From: Aaosphaeria pasadenensis
Lineage: Eukaryota; Ascomycota; Dothideomycetes; Pleosporales
Direction: 5' to 3'
DNA length: 64,000 nt
Assembly: GCA_022813625.1 (NCBI GenBank)
Contig: JAKLMB010000005.1
Span: 1,581,395-1,645,394 of the forward strand
Shown: piece by piece, positions 11,390 through 23,034 of the stretch
Numbering within the stretch: position 1 is the first letter of the stretch
Layout: each line of letters opens with the position of its first letter
Program-made: the position numbers and the translations under genes
The notes under the pieces: model-generated
The model's database searches: none
What the model was told of the DNA's origin: nothing
The model's input: only the letters and a program-made list of their open reading frames with translations

Positions 11390-11788
11390 TTTGTTGATGG
11401 GGTATAGGGTTCGATCGGGAGCCTCTCTCCAATAATAGAGGGATGATAGTTGGTGATGAGGAAGCTGGAACTTTTTTCTTTGGTGGTGGTGAGGTCAGAG
11501 CGACTAGGGTGGTTGGCGGTGTCAATGGTATGTGGTTCGGAGTAAGTTACGGAGTAAGAGACTAGAGAACAGACAGAGACAAATGCCAATACATTTAGGG
11601 CGGTTAGCGGCGGCAGAAGGTGTCAATTACATAAGGTGGATGCTTCCGCGTTCTAGCCCCGCCAATTGCCCCTCAAAACCAACCAAACAATCCGGGGACA
11701 TCTTAAACAAGCTCAACCCACACTCGTTTCGCTGCGTTATCTCTTTCTCTCAACCTTTCCTTCTCTTCCAATTCCAACAATTCTAGCT

Positions 11789-13306
11789 ATGCCGCAAGCA
11801 CAGGATCCATTCGCCGAATTCTCAGACAAGCAATTGTTCTCTGAGGACTTTGCTCGCAAGGAAGATGCGAACGATCCTTTGAGCAAGCTCCGTAATGAGT
11901 TTATCATCCCAACAAAGGGCGATTTGAAGCACCCGGGCTATGGACCAGCACCCACCTCTGGTAGTGCTGACCGGAACGATACGGCACAATCTGACGATGC
12001 TGAAGAGGCAATTTATTTCTGTGGAAATTCATTAGGACTGCAGCCCAAGCGAACCCGCGAGTATATCCACAAGTATCTCGACACATGGTCATCCAAGGGT
12101 GTTTTCGGCCATTTCAAGGAGCTTGAAAACGGTCACCCTCCATGGCTTAATATGGATGATGCTATGAAAGATCAGACTTCGAAACTTGTCGGTGCACTGC
12201 CCGAAGAAGTTGTAGTCATGGAGACCTTGACTGCGAACCTGCACTTCCTCATGGCCAGCTTCTACAAGCCGACCGCAACGCGCTACAAGATCATCATTGA
12301 GGGTAAAGCTTTCCCAAGTGATCATGTAAGTACCACGAGCAAATTTTCCTCACTTGTGTTACACCTGCTTACGGAAGTGTAGTACGCAGCGCTTTCTCAG
12401 CTTGCCCACCACAATCTGCCGCCTGATGCTCTCGTGACCATCACTCCCCCAAATCCCGATTCACCATACCTTTCCGACGAGCACATTCTTTCTGTCATAT
12501 CTCAGCATGCGGCCAGTACGGCTCTCGTCTTGTTACCCGGTATTCAGTTCTATTCTGGCCAATACTTTGACATCAAGCTCATAACACATCACTGCCACCT
12601 CAATGACATCACGATAGGATGGGATCTAGCTCATGCCGTCGGCAATGTCCCAGTCAAGTTACACGAATGGAATGTTGATTTTGCTGCTTGGTGTAACTAT
12701 AAATATATGAACGGAGGTCCCGGCGTTATCGGTGGATTGTTCGTTCATGAACGCCATGGTAAAGTCGAATCTTCAAAAGCAGCCAACGGAGAAGCCCAAT
12801 TGAATTACCGACCTCGATTGAGCGGATGGTGGGGCGGCGATAAGGGCAGCAGATTCCGCATGGAGAACCAATTCGTGCCAATACCTGGCGCCAGTGGCTT
12901 CCAAGTCAGCAATCCGAGTGCATTGGATCTGACGGCCGTCAAGGCCAGTCTTGATATCTTCGCCTTGACAGACATCGATTCACTCCGCGCGAGGAGTCTC
13001 CGTCTCACACGCTATCTCGAACGTCTTCTCCTGTCCTGGCCCGCGGAAACTCGACCTTATCGTTTGCTCACCCCATCAAACCCAGACGAACGAGGTGCCC
13101 AGATCAGTGTGCTTCTCAATCCAGGATTGCTGGACTCAGTTCAAGCCAACATCGAATCCAACGGCGTTGTGGTGGACGAGCGAAAGCCCGACGTCCTTCG
13201 CGTCGCCCCCGCTCCTCTGTACAACTCCTTCTGGGACATCTATCGCTTCTACAAAATTTTCAAAAGTGCTTGCGAGCAGGCTTTGGCCTCATCTAAAAAG
13301 AGCTGA
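11789..13306 (+). CDS. BNA5: Kynureninase
   Basis: Two exons, 11789-12325 and 12383-13306, give 486 aa. The 57-nt phase-0 intron (GTAAGT...TAG) rejoins FPSDH with YAALSQ, a family-conserved stretch. It is a PLP enzyme cleaving kynurenine or 3-hydroxykynurenine to (hydroxy)anthranilate plus alanine, in tryptophan breakdown and de novo NAD synthesis in the cytosol. Visible motifs are IYFCGNSLGLQPK near residue 75, TANLHFLMASFY, DLAHAVGNVPV (aspartate contacting PLP) and WCNYKYMNGGPG, with the Schiff-base lysine near residue 285, then GWWGGD. Length matches the family. The ATG at 11789 follows a CT-rich leader; an in-frame upstream frame from 11666 has no support. Confidence 0.94.
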
Positions 13307-13807
13307 GAGACGTACAGGGGGTAAAATGATGTTCACGCAATGTCGTACATGACCGCTACACCTTTGCATATAGTTTAGATGAGTGGATGTCGCCATATAT
13401 TTTTGCATCTTCCAGATTTCTTTATTATATAGCCGCTGCCTTTTCGCCCTTCCCCGCCTTCTACGTTCTGCTGTTCAACTTTCCATCCCAAAAATACGTC
13501 GGGAAACCACCCCCTTTATACCCCGATAGCCTCAGTACAAAACAGATAGCCGCCACATGGTTAATACATAATATTCACTTGCTCAAGGATTATTCAGAAA
13601 GCTCTTCATTCTTGATACGTTCCATGATACCATTAATGCACTATTCTTCGAAAGTACCGACGGAACAGAAAGAAATCTCCAATGCCAACCCGTGGATGAA
13701 TCATTTACAGTAGACCAACCCAATATGCCACCCGCCACCACAGAATACCCAAAAAGTTCAACTCCCGCTCGAAACGAAAAAGAAAATCATGAACAACCAC
13801 CAGTTTC
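13307..13807. other. Convergent 3' region between kynureninase and POL1
   Basis: About 500 bases that probably hold both 3' UTRs. Only short frames without motifs; no separate gene or repeat is visible. Confidence 0.5.
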
Positions 13808-16800
13808 CTATGCCTGTTGCTGTTGCTGCAGAGCAAAACTAAAGATACTATCCATCTGCACCCACTGCCTTCCATTCTTATCCAACCACCTGCCAACGCA
13901 ATCCTTGACCGTGTTGAAACGCTCGCGGTTCAATGGCGCGAGCACCTTCCTCTTCTCCGCCTTCTCGCTCTCCAGCTTGACGAGATCGGGGTCCTTGTTC
14001 AAGCGGTCGACGTCGAAGAGGCTCTGGAGGTACAGGAGCTGGTTCCAGACGTCCTTCTCCCTGACCTCGAAGTTCATGCGCCCGAGACATCCTGTTGCGA
14101 GGCCTTTGGGACCGAGGCACCGGTGGCCGTAGACGGAGATGCTGCGTGTGCGGTTCATGCATTGCGGTTCGTCGCAGCAGAGCCAGCCGGAGTAGTATCG
14201 GGCGAGGTATTGTCGGATCGACGATTCGACTTGGGCGACGACGCTGAGGGTTTGGAGGATCTGGCCGCAAGCGCTGTTGGGGCACTGGACGCCGTCGTGG
14301 GAAACGGTGTCTACGGTCTTCGTTGAGCCAAGGGGATTTGAAAGGCCAGTGAATGGGAAGACGGTTGCGCAGGCGCGGCATCTGAGATGGAGAGGCGTGC
14401 AAGTCTGGAAGCGAACGGAGTCTGGGATCTGGCTCTCGAGGGGGTGGATCTCGGTGTCTTGAGCTGCTCCAGAGTTTGAAAGGGTAGAAACACGATACTT
14501 TGATGTGTCGAGGCCGAGACATGCCGCAAGCATCGTGATGTTTGTGCCTGAGATTGGCGCGCAGAGACGCTCAACGGGAGGCAAAATTTGCTTGTGCAAG
14601 TAGTAGTCGATGTCGGGTTTGAGCTCTGATCCAGGCTTCAGTAACTCGTCAACAGGGAATGCATTCTTTGCTGCATTCTCTGCAGACCCAGAAGAGTCGC
14701 CCGTGATGACGAAGGACATCACATCCTTGGCTTTAACATGTTTTCCCTTTCCCATCAACTTCAATGCTACTTGGACCGACGGCATTGAGTTTCCATTGGG
14801 ATAATCCTTGGGATTCTTGCCGAGCTGGGTGAAGATCGTGTACTTGCGTGTCGGAATGGCGTACTCACGCATCTTCTGCGAAAGTTCCCGGAGATGATCA
14901 TGAATCTTCTCAACAACAACCTCTGGATCCTCTCCGGAAAGGAGGAAATTGAGCAGTTCTGTCGATGTTTCCTTGGAAAGCGCACAGTATTCTCTTCGTC
15001 GCATGTCGAGACCTTTCACCTCGAGCTTCTCGATGTACTTTCCGTCAACTGGAACCATGTTGATAGCAGCATACTTTTTCTTTGCGTGTAACAGAATACG
15101 TCGGAAGACGTTGTCAATGTCGATCTCGAGGAGCCTGTAGCTGTTGTTGACTTCACGTTTAAACTCTTCGCCAAGTTTAAGAGCGTCTTTGATGTTATCG
15201 ACATTGGTGTTGATCATGACCGAGTCAGTGTCACCATAAATGACACGAAGCATCTTCTCTTCGGCCATGTCTTTGGTTCGACGAAGAATTTCTCGGCCTT
15301 TGTAGGTGGTGAGCATGGCAAGCGGTCGAGCATAGAAACGCGACTTTGTATATCCAAGACAACCATACATAGAGTTGGCAGTCAGTTTGAGGGCAAGCTG
15401 TTTGATGTCCCATGTTGTTATTTGGTCGGCCGTTGCTTTCTTGTCCTTCATGAGCTTCTTGACCTCTCGTCGTCGGGAAACGAGAGTTGCAATCAATCGA
15501 GGAAGAATACCTTGATCTTCCTTCTCATCTGGTACTTCGGGTACCTTCTCATCATCTTCAGACTGTGATGATGTCAGTATCGTGTTACAAATGACTGTCA
15601 ACAGTACTTACAATATCGGACCTCTCTACGGTCGTGAAACAAATGTTGAACTCCTGAATGATACTGGGATACAAACTGTTGAAGTCCATGACCAAGATGA
15701 ACTTGTCATACAATCCCTTCTCTGGTTCGAAAACTAGACCACCCTTGTATTTGTCTTTCTTCTTTGCATCAGCGCCTTCTTCGCCTTCAGCAGCATCATC
15801 GTTCTTGGCTTTGGCCTTGCCCCAGGTCTTGTCGGGACAGATGTACTTGTTCTTGTGGAATTCGTGAAGCAAAATGTACTCGTTTCGTTCAGCACGAGTT
15901 CCACTCAAGGTGCGGGCCCAAGAGTTACCAGCAAGGTTAGTGAGAACCTTAGTCAAGGGAAGCATCTGAACTTTGATCGAGATAGCAGCTATGAAGAAGG
16001 CATCGGCTTGGCAGTGCTTCACGTAGTTCATCAAACCGTCCTTAGTTGATGCCCAAGTCTTTAACGCAGCTTCGTTGTCGAGTTCTTGTCGGGGCTTATT
16101 AAGTACCAGTTGGCACATTTCCTCAAGACTCCACGATTGACATTTCGTCATGAGCGACTTCCCCAAGTCGTTGGCCAAGTCACAGAGCAGACGTCCCGAG
16201 GCCAGCTGGCGTTCGACAAAGAAGCTTCCTCCACCCTTGCCAATGTTCTTTGGCCATTCACTTCTTCGTAATCGGCCAATGCGATGCCAGCCCGGAGTCT
16301 TTCGCTCACGCATACGGTTCAACAAAACGCTGTAATCGATATCGTCAAGACGATGGCCTACAAGAACGTCTGGATCATGTCTCTGGAACATGGCCATTAA
16401 GACACTCAAAAGCTCAGCCTCACTCTTTCGTAGCAGTATGCTGGCCTTCTGCTTCTCGGCGTCCATTTTGAAGCCTGTTGGGAATGCGTCACCATTTGGA
16501 CGCATGATTGTGAAGCTTTTGCAGGGCAATTTCTCGGCAGGTGTAGTGTCTGTCAATGAGAAATTTTCGTAAACCATGGCACTAGCCATCAATATCTCTT
16601 GCTTGTTCTCCTTGGCATTGTATGTTGTGCGAAGCGACAAACTCATAAGGGTAAGGGGAGGCGCTTCTAGATTATCGGTATTGTCGAGAACAGACATCAA
16701 GTTAGGCTTCTTGACCGAAACCTCAAGCTTGCACCAGGAGGCGTTGTGAATCGAACCACAGTCTGCGACATCGATCTTGAGCCAGCAGGGCCCCATGATA

Positions 16801-18357
16801 TTCTTCCATAGGACAAACTGTTCAAACAACGAAGTGTTTGTGCCGAAGACATGCGAGAAGGTTTCACCGACGAGATCCATCGCAAGAGGCGGGTTATCGT
16901 ACCCGTAAAGCAGTTTCAAGTACTCTGTCTCCCGGGGTATATCCGGAAGTTCGAAGGCGTACTTCCTGACGCTCTCTTTAACCTTGTGCATGGTGACACG
17001 GTGCTTCGCCATTATGGCATCCACTTCATCAGACAAATCGCCCATATCCACTTCCTCGTCGGTAATTCGTCCGTGCTTCATGCGGTGTTCCCGAGGAAGG
17101 AAGTACAGCTTGCGAAGGATGTTGTCGACTTTGACAAAAGTACTAGCATAAGCACCTGTCTGCTTGTCCTTGACCTTTCCGAACAAACATAAACTCCCGT
17201 TGATCTCGGTATAGTCGGTCCAGAAAAAGCGCAGACTACCATCTTCTTCCAATGCAGCCTCAGGTTTGAGCTTGCCAACACCTGTAGTCGCCGGGGCGGG
17301 GCTACTGGTGACATTAAGTTTGCTCGTTACGTCGTTCCATGAAGATGCATCAATGGCTGATGCTACCGCAGGTCCAGCTGGTGACGAAGTAGCCGGAGTC
17401 GGGTAGTCCTGCTTCTTGATCTTAGGGACTGGACGTCTTCCAGCCATGTTCACGCTGGTAAGCTTAATCCCAGCCTGTCCGATTGGCTGAGCAACCTCCA
17501 TGAGATCCTCTTCTTCCTCCTCTTCCTTGATTGTCGGTTGCGCTTTTCTCTCTACAGCTTTTGCGACTGGTGATGATGGCAGGGGATCGCTCATAGGCAC
17601 ATCATCGTCAGCTGTGGGGAGAAAGCCATCGTCATCTGCAAATCTGTCGTCTGCTGGTGGGGTATCGGGCATGTACGAATCCGAGTCAATTTGCTGTTTC
17701 TTCGTGGAGGCGGGACGATTCTCTGAAACGGGTGGAGATAGAACGCGTGTCTTCCTTCTTGTCTCCGTCTTTATCGGTCGAGGGGCGGGGCGGCGTGGGA
17801 GATTGGTGTCGACTTCACCGAGGAGATCGGCCATGAAGGCATCGTCTTCTGCAGTGACAACAGGCTAAAGCTCTTGTCAATACACATAACCAAGATTGCT
17901 GTAGATGCCTCCTACCTTTGGCTTGGGGGCCTTCACCGCGGCTTTGCTGTTGAAATACTTGCTAATGCCGTTGTTGATCTTTTCCTGCTTCTCCTTGTCC
18001 TCTTCGCGTTTCCGTTTTGCTTCTACACGTTAGATACATGTCATTGAACTGTATACAGGCATACATACATGTTTTTCCTTTGGTAACCCGCTCATCTTCC
18101 TCGCTTTCCGACTCTGCGTACCGGTAGCCGGAGTGTTCGCCATCCCACTCTTCTCTACCGTCGTCGGCATAGCCTTCACCGTTGTCGTCCACAATGAAGT
18201 CATCCTGATCCAATCGGCTTCTCACGACCTTTTTGTAGCCCTCTTCGTCAACTTCGTCATACAGTTGCTCCTCTTCAGCGACCTCGTATGTGGAAAGGCG
18301 CGTCTTGCCTGCAGCGCGCAAAGCCCGAAGCTCTGCCAATTTGGCTCGAGCAGCCAT
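13808..18357 (-). CDS. POL1: DNA polymerase alpha catalytic subunit
   Basis: Four exons on the minus strand (18357-18069, 18019-17916, 17864-15612, 15562-13808) give 1466 aa, the usual family length. Introns are 49-51 nt. It is the catalytic B-family polymerase of the primase-polymerase complex that extends RNA primers at origins and Okazaki fragments. The N-terminus has the conserved acidic patch around QDDFIVDDNGEGY. The polymerase domain carries motif A DFNSLYPSII (near residue 855), motif B KLTANSMYGCLG and motif C YGDTDSV (near 990). The C-terminus has two Cys-rich modules (CRACATVFPF..CPNSACG and CCDEPQC..HRCL, about 1280-1380) that bind zinc and an Fe-S or zinc centre and contact the B subunit. 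Exon 1/2 junction: the acceptor I use is the second of two close AGs (TAGAAG), because the first would create a stop. The gene diverges from the oligoribonuclease gene. Confidence 0.95.
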
Positions 18358-18506
18358 GTTTTATGATGAATGTGAATGAATTACAAGAGGATATAATTGT
18401 TAATAAACAAAGTCGAGTCTGCACCGAGGGGTATCACGATTAGGTTGAGGACGACGGTGAATGGGGGAAAGATTCAACATCAGGAGGACGGGGCACAAAT
18501 AGCGTG

Positions 18507-18539
18507 GACGCGTTCACGCGTAAATGGGTTTCTTGGCGC
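18507..18539. promoter_or_regulatory. MluI cell-cycle boxes (MCB) in POL1/REX2 divergent promoter
   Basis: Two perfect ACGCGT hexamers at 18507-18512 and 18515-18520 are separated by two bases. A GGCGCG core follows at 18534-18539. They lie about 150-180 bp upstream of the POL1 start codon and a similar distance from the oligoribonuclease start. ACGCGT is the binding site of MBF (Mbp1/Swi6), which drives G1/S transcription of replication genes, POL1 among them, in yeasts. Assignment here rests on motif identity and position only. Confidence 0.7.
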
Positions 18540-18665
18540 GACACCACGTTTGCCTCGCGCTTTTGATGCTCCGTGCACAATTTACACTTTACGACTTGCG
18601 GGGGGCGTGTCATTAATCCCCCACCCCGCCACGGCACGCCACTTTTGGATCCTGTAAAGCGAGAT

Positions 18666-19270
18666 ATGGCCTCCAAAGATCCTTTGGTCTGGATAGACTG
18701 TGAGGTGCGATCATTGAGCCCGTTCACGGCGTAACTGAACCCCTATAGATGACCGGCCTGGACTATGATAATGACACGATCATGTCCCTTGCTTGCTTTG
18801 TGACCGACGATCAGCTCAACCTATTAGATGAGCGTGGCTTCGAAGCCATCGTCCACCACAGTAAAGAGCAACTTGATCGCATGGGGGAGTGGTGTACCAA
18901 GCAGCATGGGAAAACTGGACTTACGCAAGCGTGCCTAGATTCTACAACAAGCCCCCAGGAAGCTGCCCAGGGTCTATTAGAGTATGTCCAGAAATACGTC
19001 CCAAAGGCTCGCACCGCCCTGCTAGCCGGCAACTCTGTGCATGTAGACAAGGAATTCTTAATTAAGCCGCCATATAAAGAGGTCATCGATCACCTTCATT
19101 ACCGGATCCTAGATGTCAGCAGCATTAAAGAGGCGGCAAGACGCTGGGCACCCCCAGATGTACTGAAGAAGGCTCCGAAGAAGAAAATGCTACATGAGGC
19201 ACGGGAGGACATCCTAGAAAGCATCAAAGAAGCCCAATATTATCGCGATGCATTTTTCGTCCAGGCTTGA
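18666..19270 (+). CDS. REX2: Oligoribonuclease (DEDDh 3'-5' exonuclease)
   Basis: Two exons, 18666-18704 and 18749-19270, give 186 aa. The 44-nt phase-0 intron is very short, with a weak donor GTGCGA, a TAACTGAAC branch region and acceptor TAG. It joins the first catalytic motif WIDCE to MTGLD. The enzyme degrades 2-5-nt RNA fragments to mononucleotides; the fungal protein is largely mitochondrial. All DEDDh motifs are visible: WIDCEMTGLD, GNSVHVDKEFL, HYRILDVSSIKE, and HEAREDILESI with the catalytic His and last Asp. No obvious mitochondrial presequence is present from this ATG, so an additional upstream start cannot be excluded. Confidence 0.92.
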
Positions 19271-19641
19271 TGATAATGAACACGAAAGCCTGCCCAGACG
19301 ATCCTTTGCATGTTTCAAGACCTTGGAGGAGCAGTAAGCATTGCAGTCTGGCCAATAAACACAACTCCCAATGCTGGAGGATGAAGTCAGACACCTTCCA
19401 ATCGCCTGCGAAGCCACCTCTCCGAATAGTAAATGTTTCATGCAGCGGACTTCGCCCACAGCGGCCAATCATCGCCCTACGTGTCAAATATATTCCCAAT
19501 CAAACATGTAGCTGTTATAATCTACGTCTTTGCCATGCTGTTCTGCAGCTGGCCTTATCGCACTCGATTAGCGATGTCAGTGAATTTTGATCAGTCTTCA
19601 ACTTGTCGAGGACGACCATACAAACCTCCATACATGCTACT
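19271..19641. other. Intergenic: REX2 3' side and promoter of next gene
   Basis: A plus-strand frame here (19433-19645) contains a hydrophobic run that resembles a signal sequence, but I could not connect it in frame to the membrane-protein gene that follows by a convincing splice. No RNA gene or repeat seen. Confidence 0.4.
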
Positions 19642-20750
19642 ATGACGGAGCAAAATCCGGCTATTCGTAGTGTCCAGGTGAACGACACCAGAATAATCCA
19701 GGGCGGAACATACGAAATCACCTTCGATACGACACCTAAATTCATAAATGTGAGTATTCTGGAAGGTCCGTCGAAAACCTGCGAGTGGAAGCTTACAGTT
19801 TTCAGTACATGCTTGTGTTACAGTCTTCACAAGAGCAGTATGAGATCCTCAAAAGTATATTCACACACATCGTCCCCATTCACCCTTAGCTAAACGATAC
19901 AGATGATGCCACAGGTGGCAAGTTTTTATGGCGGCTCTCCAATACCCTCACACAGCTTCCCGACGGATGGTACCAGATCGGATTGGAGCATCGGGCTGTT
20001 GAAAATCGAGTCCTCAGCCAGCCCTTCCAATTATTAAAGACCGACACAGAACCCCCCGTTGCCAAATCGTTACCCTATTCCTCCACGTCGAACGAGATCA
20101 TCCCGAGCATCCAGCCTCCCATACCTCCTCCAACACCAATACCACCAGTAACCTCGAAACAACAACTCCAAGACCCGAACTTCTCGAGCGACACCTCCTC
20201 CTTAGATTTCTTCCCTACAGTATCAACGAATTCAACAAATACCTCGACCAACACAACAGGCACAACAAGCACAACCGACCTCGCTCCATCGACTTCGACA
20301 TCCACAACAGCCACATCAATACCCGTTTCGACCGTGAAAGTCGGCATGGCCGCTGCAGAGAAAGTCGGACTGGCAGTTGGCATAGTCGTCGGCGTAGTAC
20401 TCATAGCCCTGGGAGCTTTCGCGCTGGGGAGAAGAAGATACAACACCGCCGCTGTCCCCATCATGCACGAAAGACCCCGACAAAGCTGGTGGTACTGGCA
20501 GCAGATCGACGGCAACAGGATCGTGCCAGTTGGGACGCCTGCCAGCATAAGGACACCGCAACTGAGGCAGGAGATGATGGCAGCCGAGAGAGAGCGCTAC
20601 GAATTGGAGTCGCCGGAAGACACGGTACCGGTCTTCACGTTCTCTGTGCATGAGCTTCCCGCAGCTATTCCCGGATACAGGTGGAGTGCGTCGACACAGG
20701 GATCGGATAGGGCGAAGTTTAAGGAGAGGCGATATCGATACGAACCGTGA
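19642..20750 (+). CDS. Ser/Thr-rich single-pass membrane protein with Kre9/Knh1-like N-terminal domain
   Basis: Two exons, 19642-19804 and 19903-20750, give 336 aa. Intron of 98 nt, donor GTACAT, branch CTAAAC, acceptor CAG; this junction is my best fit but not certain. Residues 1-90 resemble the beta-sandwich N-terminal domain of Kre9/Knh1-type cell-wall proteins (QGGTYEITFD...VSILEGPS...LPDGWYQIGLE). A Pro-rich then Ser/Thr-rich, probably O-glycosylated stalk follows (about 115-210), then one membrane helix AVGIVVGVVLIALGAFALG followed by the stop-transfer GRRRY, and a cytosolic tail of about 100 residues. The layout is that of a fungal wall sensor or anchor. Odd point: no signal peptide is visible at this ATG, so an upstream exon may be missing or the N-terminus is translocated by the internal helix. 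Function unknown. Confidence 0.65.
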
Positions 20751-21076
20751 GCGTTGCGGATTTCGGGAGGGGCCGGTTGATTCATGTTGTTACGATACCC
20801 AGCATCTTTTTTTTGTTGTAATTACACATACCCACATTAGCATTTGAATGGGACTTGCATTTTTTATACTTCTGTTATGATGCTCAACGCGTCACGAGCG
20901 TTCATGTTAGTAGAGATGTACATACATCATACTGGCCATATACAGAACATCTGCGTTTCAATGTAGGGCATCGACGTCGCGTTTATCGTCCAATTGCCAT
21001 CCAATCACTCTGTCTTTCGTTGATTAAATCATATGACTCGTAAATTCCCAAAGCTAAAAAAACCTATTCTATTCTA
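20751..21076. other. Convergent 3' region
   Basis: Probably the 3' UTRs of the membrane-protein gene and the FGGY kinase gene. T- and A-rich runs are present; no gene is visible. Confidence 0.5.
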
Positions 21077-23034
21077 TTAAGCCTTCGACCAGCCCTCGAC
21101 AGCAGCATCGATATCCTTCCTGTACCTCTGCTGGCTCTCGCACTGCTCGAGGAAGACCTTATACTTCGTCTCGAGCAACTTCTTCAAGTTCTTGTCCTTG
21201 GACGGCCTGATCATCTTACCAGCCTTGCTGTACCGGTCCATGATGTCCCATAGGGGCTCGCTCTTGCCGTCCTTGTCGGTGGACGCGGCCTTGGCACCCA
21301 ACATGGCGGCTCCGTGGACGACGGCAGCGTGCACATAGCGGGGGATGAGGACAGGCATGTTGCATGCGGCGGCGACGAGCTGCATGAGGATGTCGTTTTG
21401 GCACTGGGAGCCGGACATGAAGATGGAGGAGATTACGTGGCCCGAGTTGTTCATCGCGGAGACGATCTGGTGGGTCTGGAGGGCGATGAACTCCATGGTG
21501 CCGTAGTAATGAAGGGCCAGTCCGTCAAGACTCTTGTCGGAGCTCAAGCCGATGAGTGAGCCCTTCATGTTGGGGTCTGCGATCGGAGAGCGGTTGCCGA
21601 AGAGGTCGCCGTAGAAGAAAAAGTGGCGTCCGAGCCAGGAGATGTGAGGGGCGCCCTCCCTGTCTGCCATCTCGCGAAGATGTTCGTTGAGGTAGTCGTA
21701 GATGTTGGTGTTGAAGGTTTCGGCGACGGATGAGGCCTCATGGAATGCCGGGTGCGTTTCGATAACGTGCTTGAGGAGCTCTCCTGTTGCGCTTTGTCCT
21801 CCCTCGGCCATCCAGTAGTCGGGGAGGAGAACGTCCCTGTACGGTCCCCACACTCCATTCACGAACACAGGCTCGCGAGACATTGCAAGATGGCAAGTCG
21901 AGGTACCAGCGACAGCTGCGAGGCGGGTGAAGGCTTGAGAAACATCGTTCTTGGGTGCGTCCATATCCAAAGTATCCTCATCAAGCTTGACCTTTGCGCC
22001 AACGGTACCAATCCATCCAGCATACGCATCAATGACACCGCTACCAACAGCGATTCCGGGCTGGAGTCCCATGTCTGCGGCAGCACGCTCGCTCAATGTG
22101 CCGACGAGTTCACCGGCCGTAATGTAGTTTCCGTTCTGTACTCCAATTAGTCTAAACATTCTGTTTCAGAATTCAGTCGGACTTAACCACTTTGTCAACT
22201 CCACCCATGCGCTTGAAGTTATCCTCGCAGAGGTCCTCGAGACCAATCTCAGTCAAGAAATCTTCTTGCCAACCCTTCACACTGCCATCAACGCCGACAG
22301 GGACAAAACCCTGCTTGCACACAACACTGCAGAAGCTGCGTGTTTCGCTGCCAGTAGCAATGTGTGTCAGAGCGTCAGTCAAGTCGTAGAACTTGCATTT
22401 ATCGAAAACCTCCTTGGGCATATTGTTCTTCAGCCATAGGACTTTAGGGATTTCCATCTCGATCGACATCTTGCCTCCAACGTATCGGAGAAGGTTGTGG
22501 TTGGTGGCGTTGATCTTGTTTGTCTCGTCAACGGGACGGTGGTCAAGCCAGAGAATGACGTTGCGGTCATTGCCATCCTTGTTGTCGAAGTTGGGGCCGG
22601 TGACGCAGACGGGCTCATCTGTATCTTGGGAAAACACAGCCAGGGAACACGTCGCGTCAAAGCCGATACCACGGATCGTGGACCTGTCAATGTTGTGTTG
22701 GTCTAGTGCTCGGCGTACGGAGGAGCAGATGCATCGCCAGATGTCGCTTGTGGATTGTTCCTATCCGGGATCAATTACTGCTTTTCGGACTTCGTTATCT
22801 CCAAGGTAGAAATTCACTGACATAGTAACCGGTTTGGGGCTGCCAAAGGCCAATGTTCTCCGAAGCCAATCCAACAATGTCTCCTTGGTCGTTCATGATA
22901 CAGGCTCTGGCACTGCCTGTACCAACATCGATGCCGATGTAGTGGTCGACATGAGGATGGAGCTCATTGCGGGGATCAGTGGAGAGCTGCCGCGAAGGCT
23001 GCCTGTATGGTTGTCTGAATGGAATAGAAGACAT
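21077..23034 (-). CDS. FGGY-family carbohydrate kinase (YDR109C/FGGY-type, probable D-ribulokinase)
   Basis: Three exons, 23034-22822, 22760-22188 and 22135-21077, give 614 aa. Introns are 61 and 52 nt, with the unusual donors GTCAGT and GTTAAG but clear frame continuity. The N-terminal ATPase motif YIGIDVGTGSARACI is near residues 35-48. LWLDHRPVDET, with the substrate-region aspartate, and GIAVGSGVIDAYAGW match the FGGY kinase fold. The C-terminal half has GGQSATGELLKHVI and FMSGSQCQNDILMQL. This subgroup includes human FGGY and yeast YDR109C, reported as D-ribulokinases, some acting in metabolite repair. The ATG at 23034 is preferred; an in-frame GTG just upstream is not needed. It could instead act on another pentulose such as xylulose or arabinitol. 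Confidence 0.88.

Noticed and set aside
11395..11430. GGGTTCGATC resembling a tRNA B-box
   Set aside because: The flanking bases do not form a T-stem or the rest of a cloverleaf.
13817..14522. Long frames of 169 and 214 codons over the POL1 3' end
   Set aside because: Arg/Pro-rich or antisense shadows of the POL1 zinc-finger exon.
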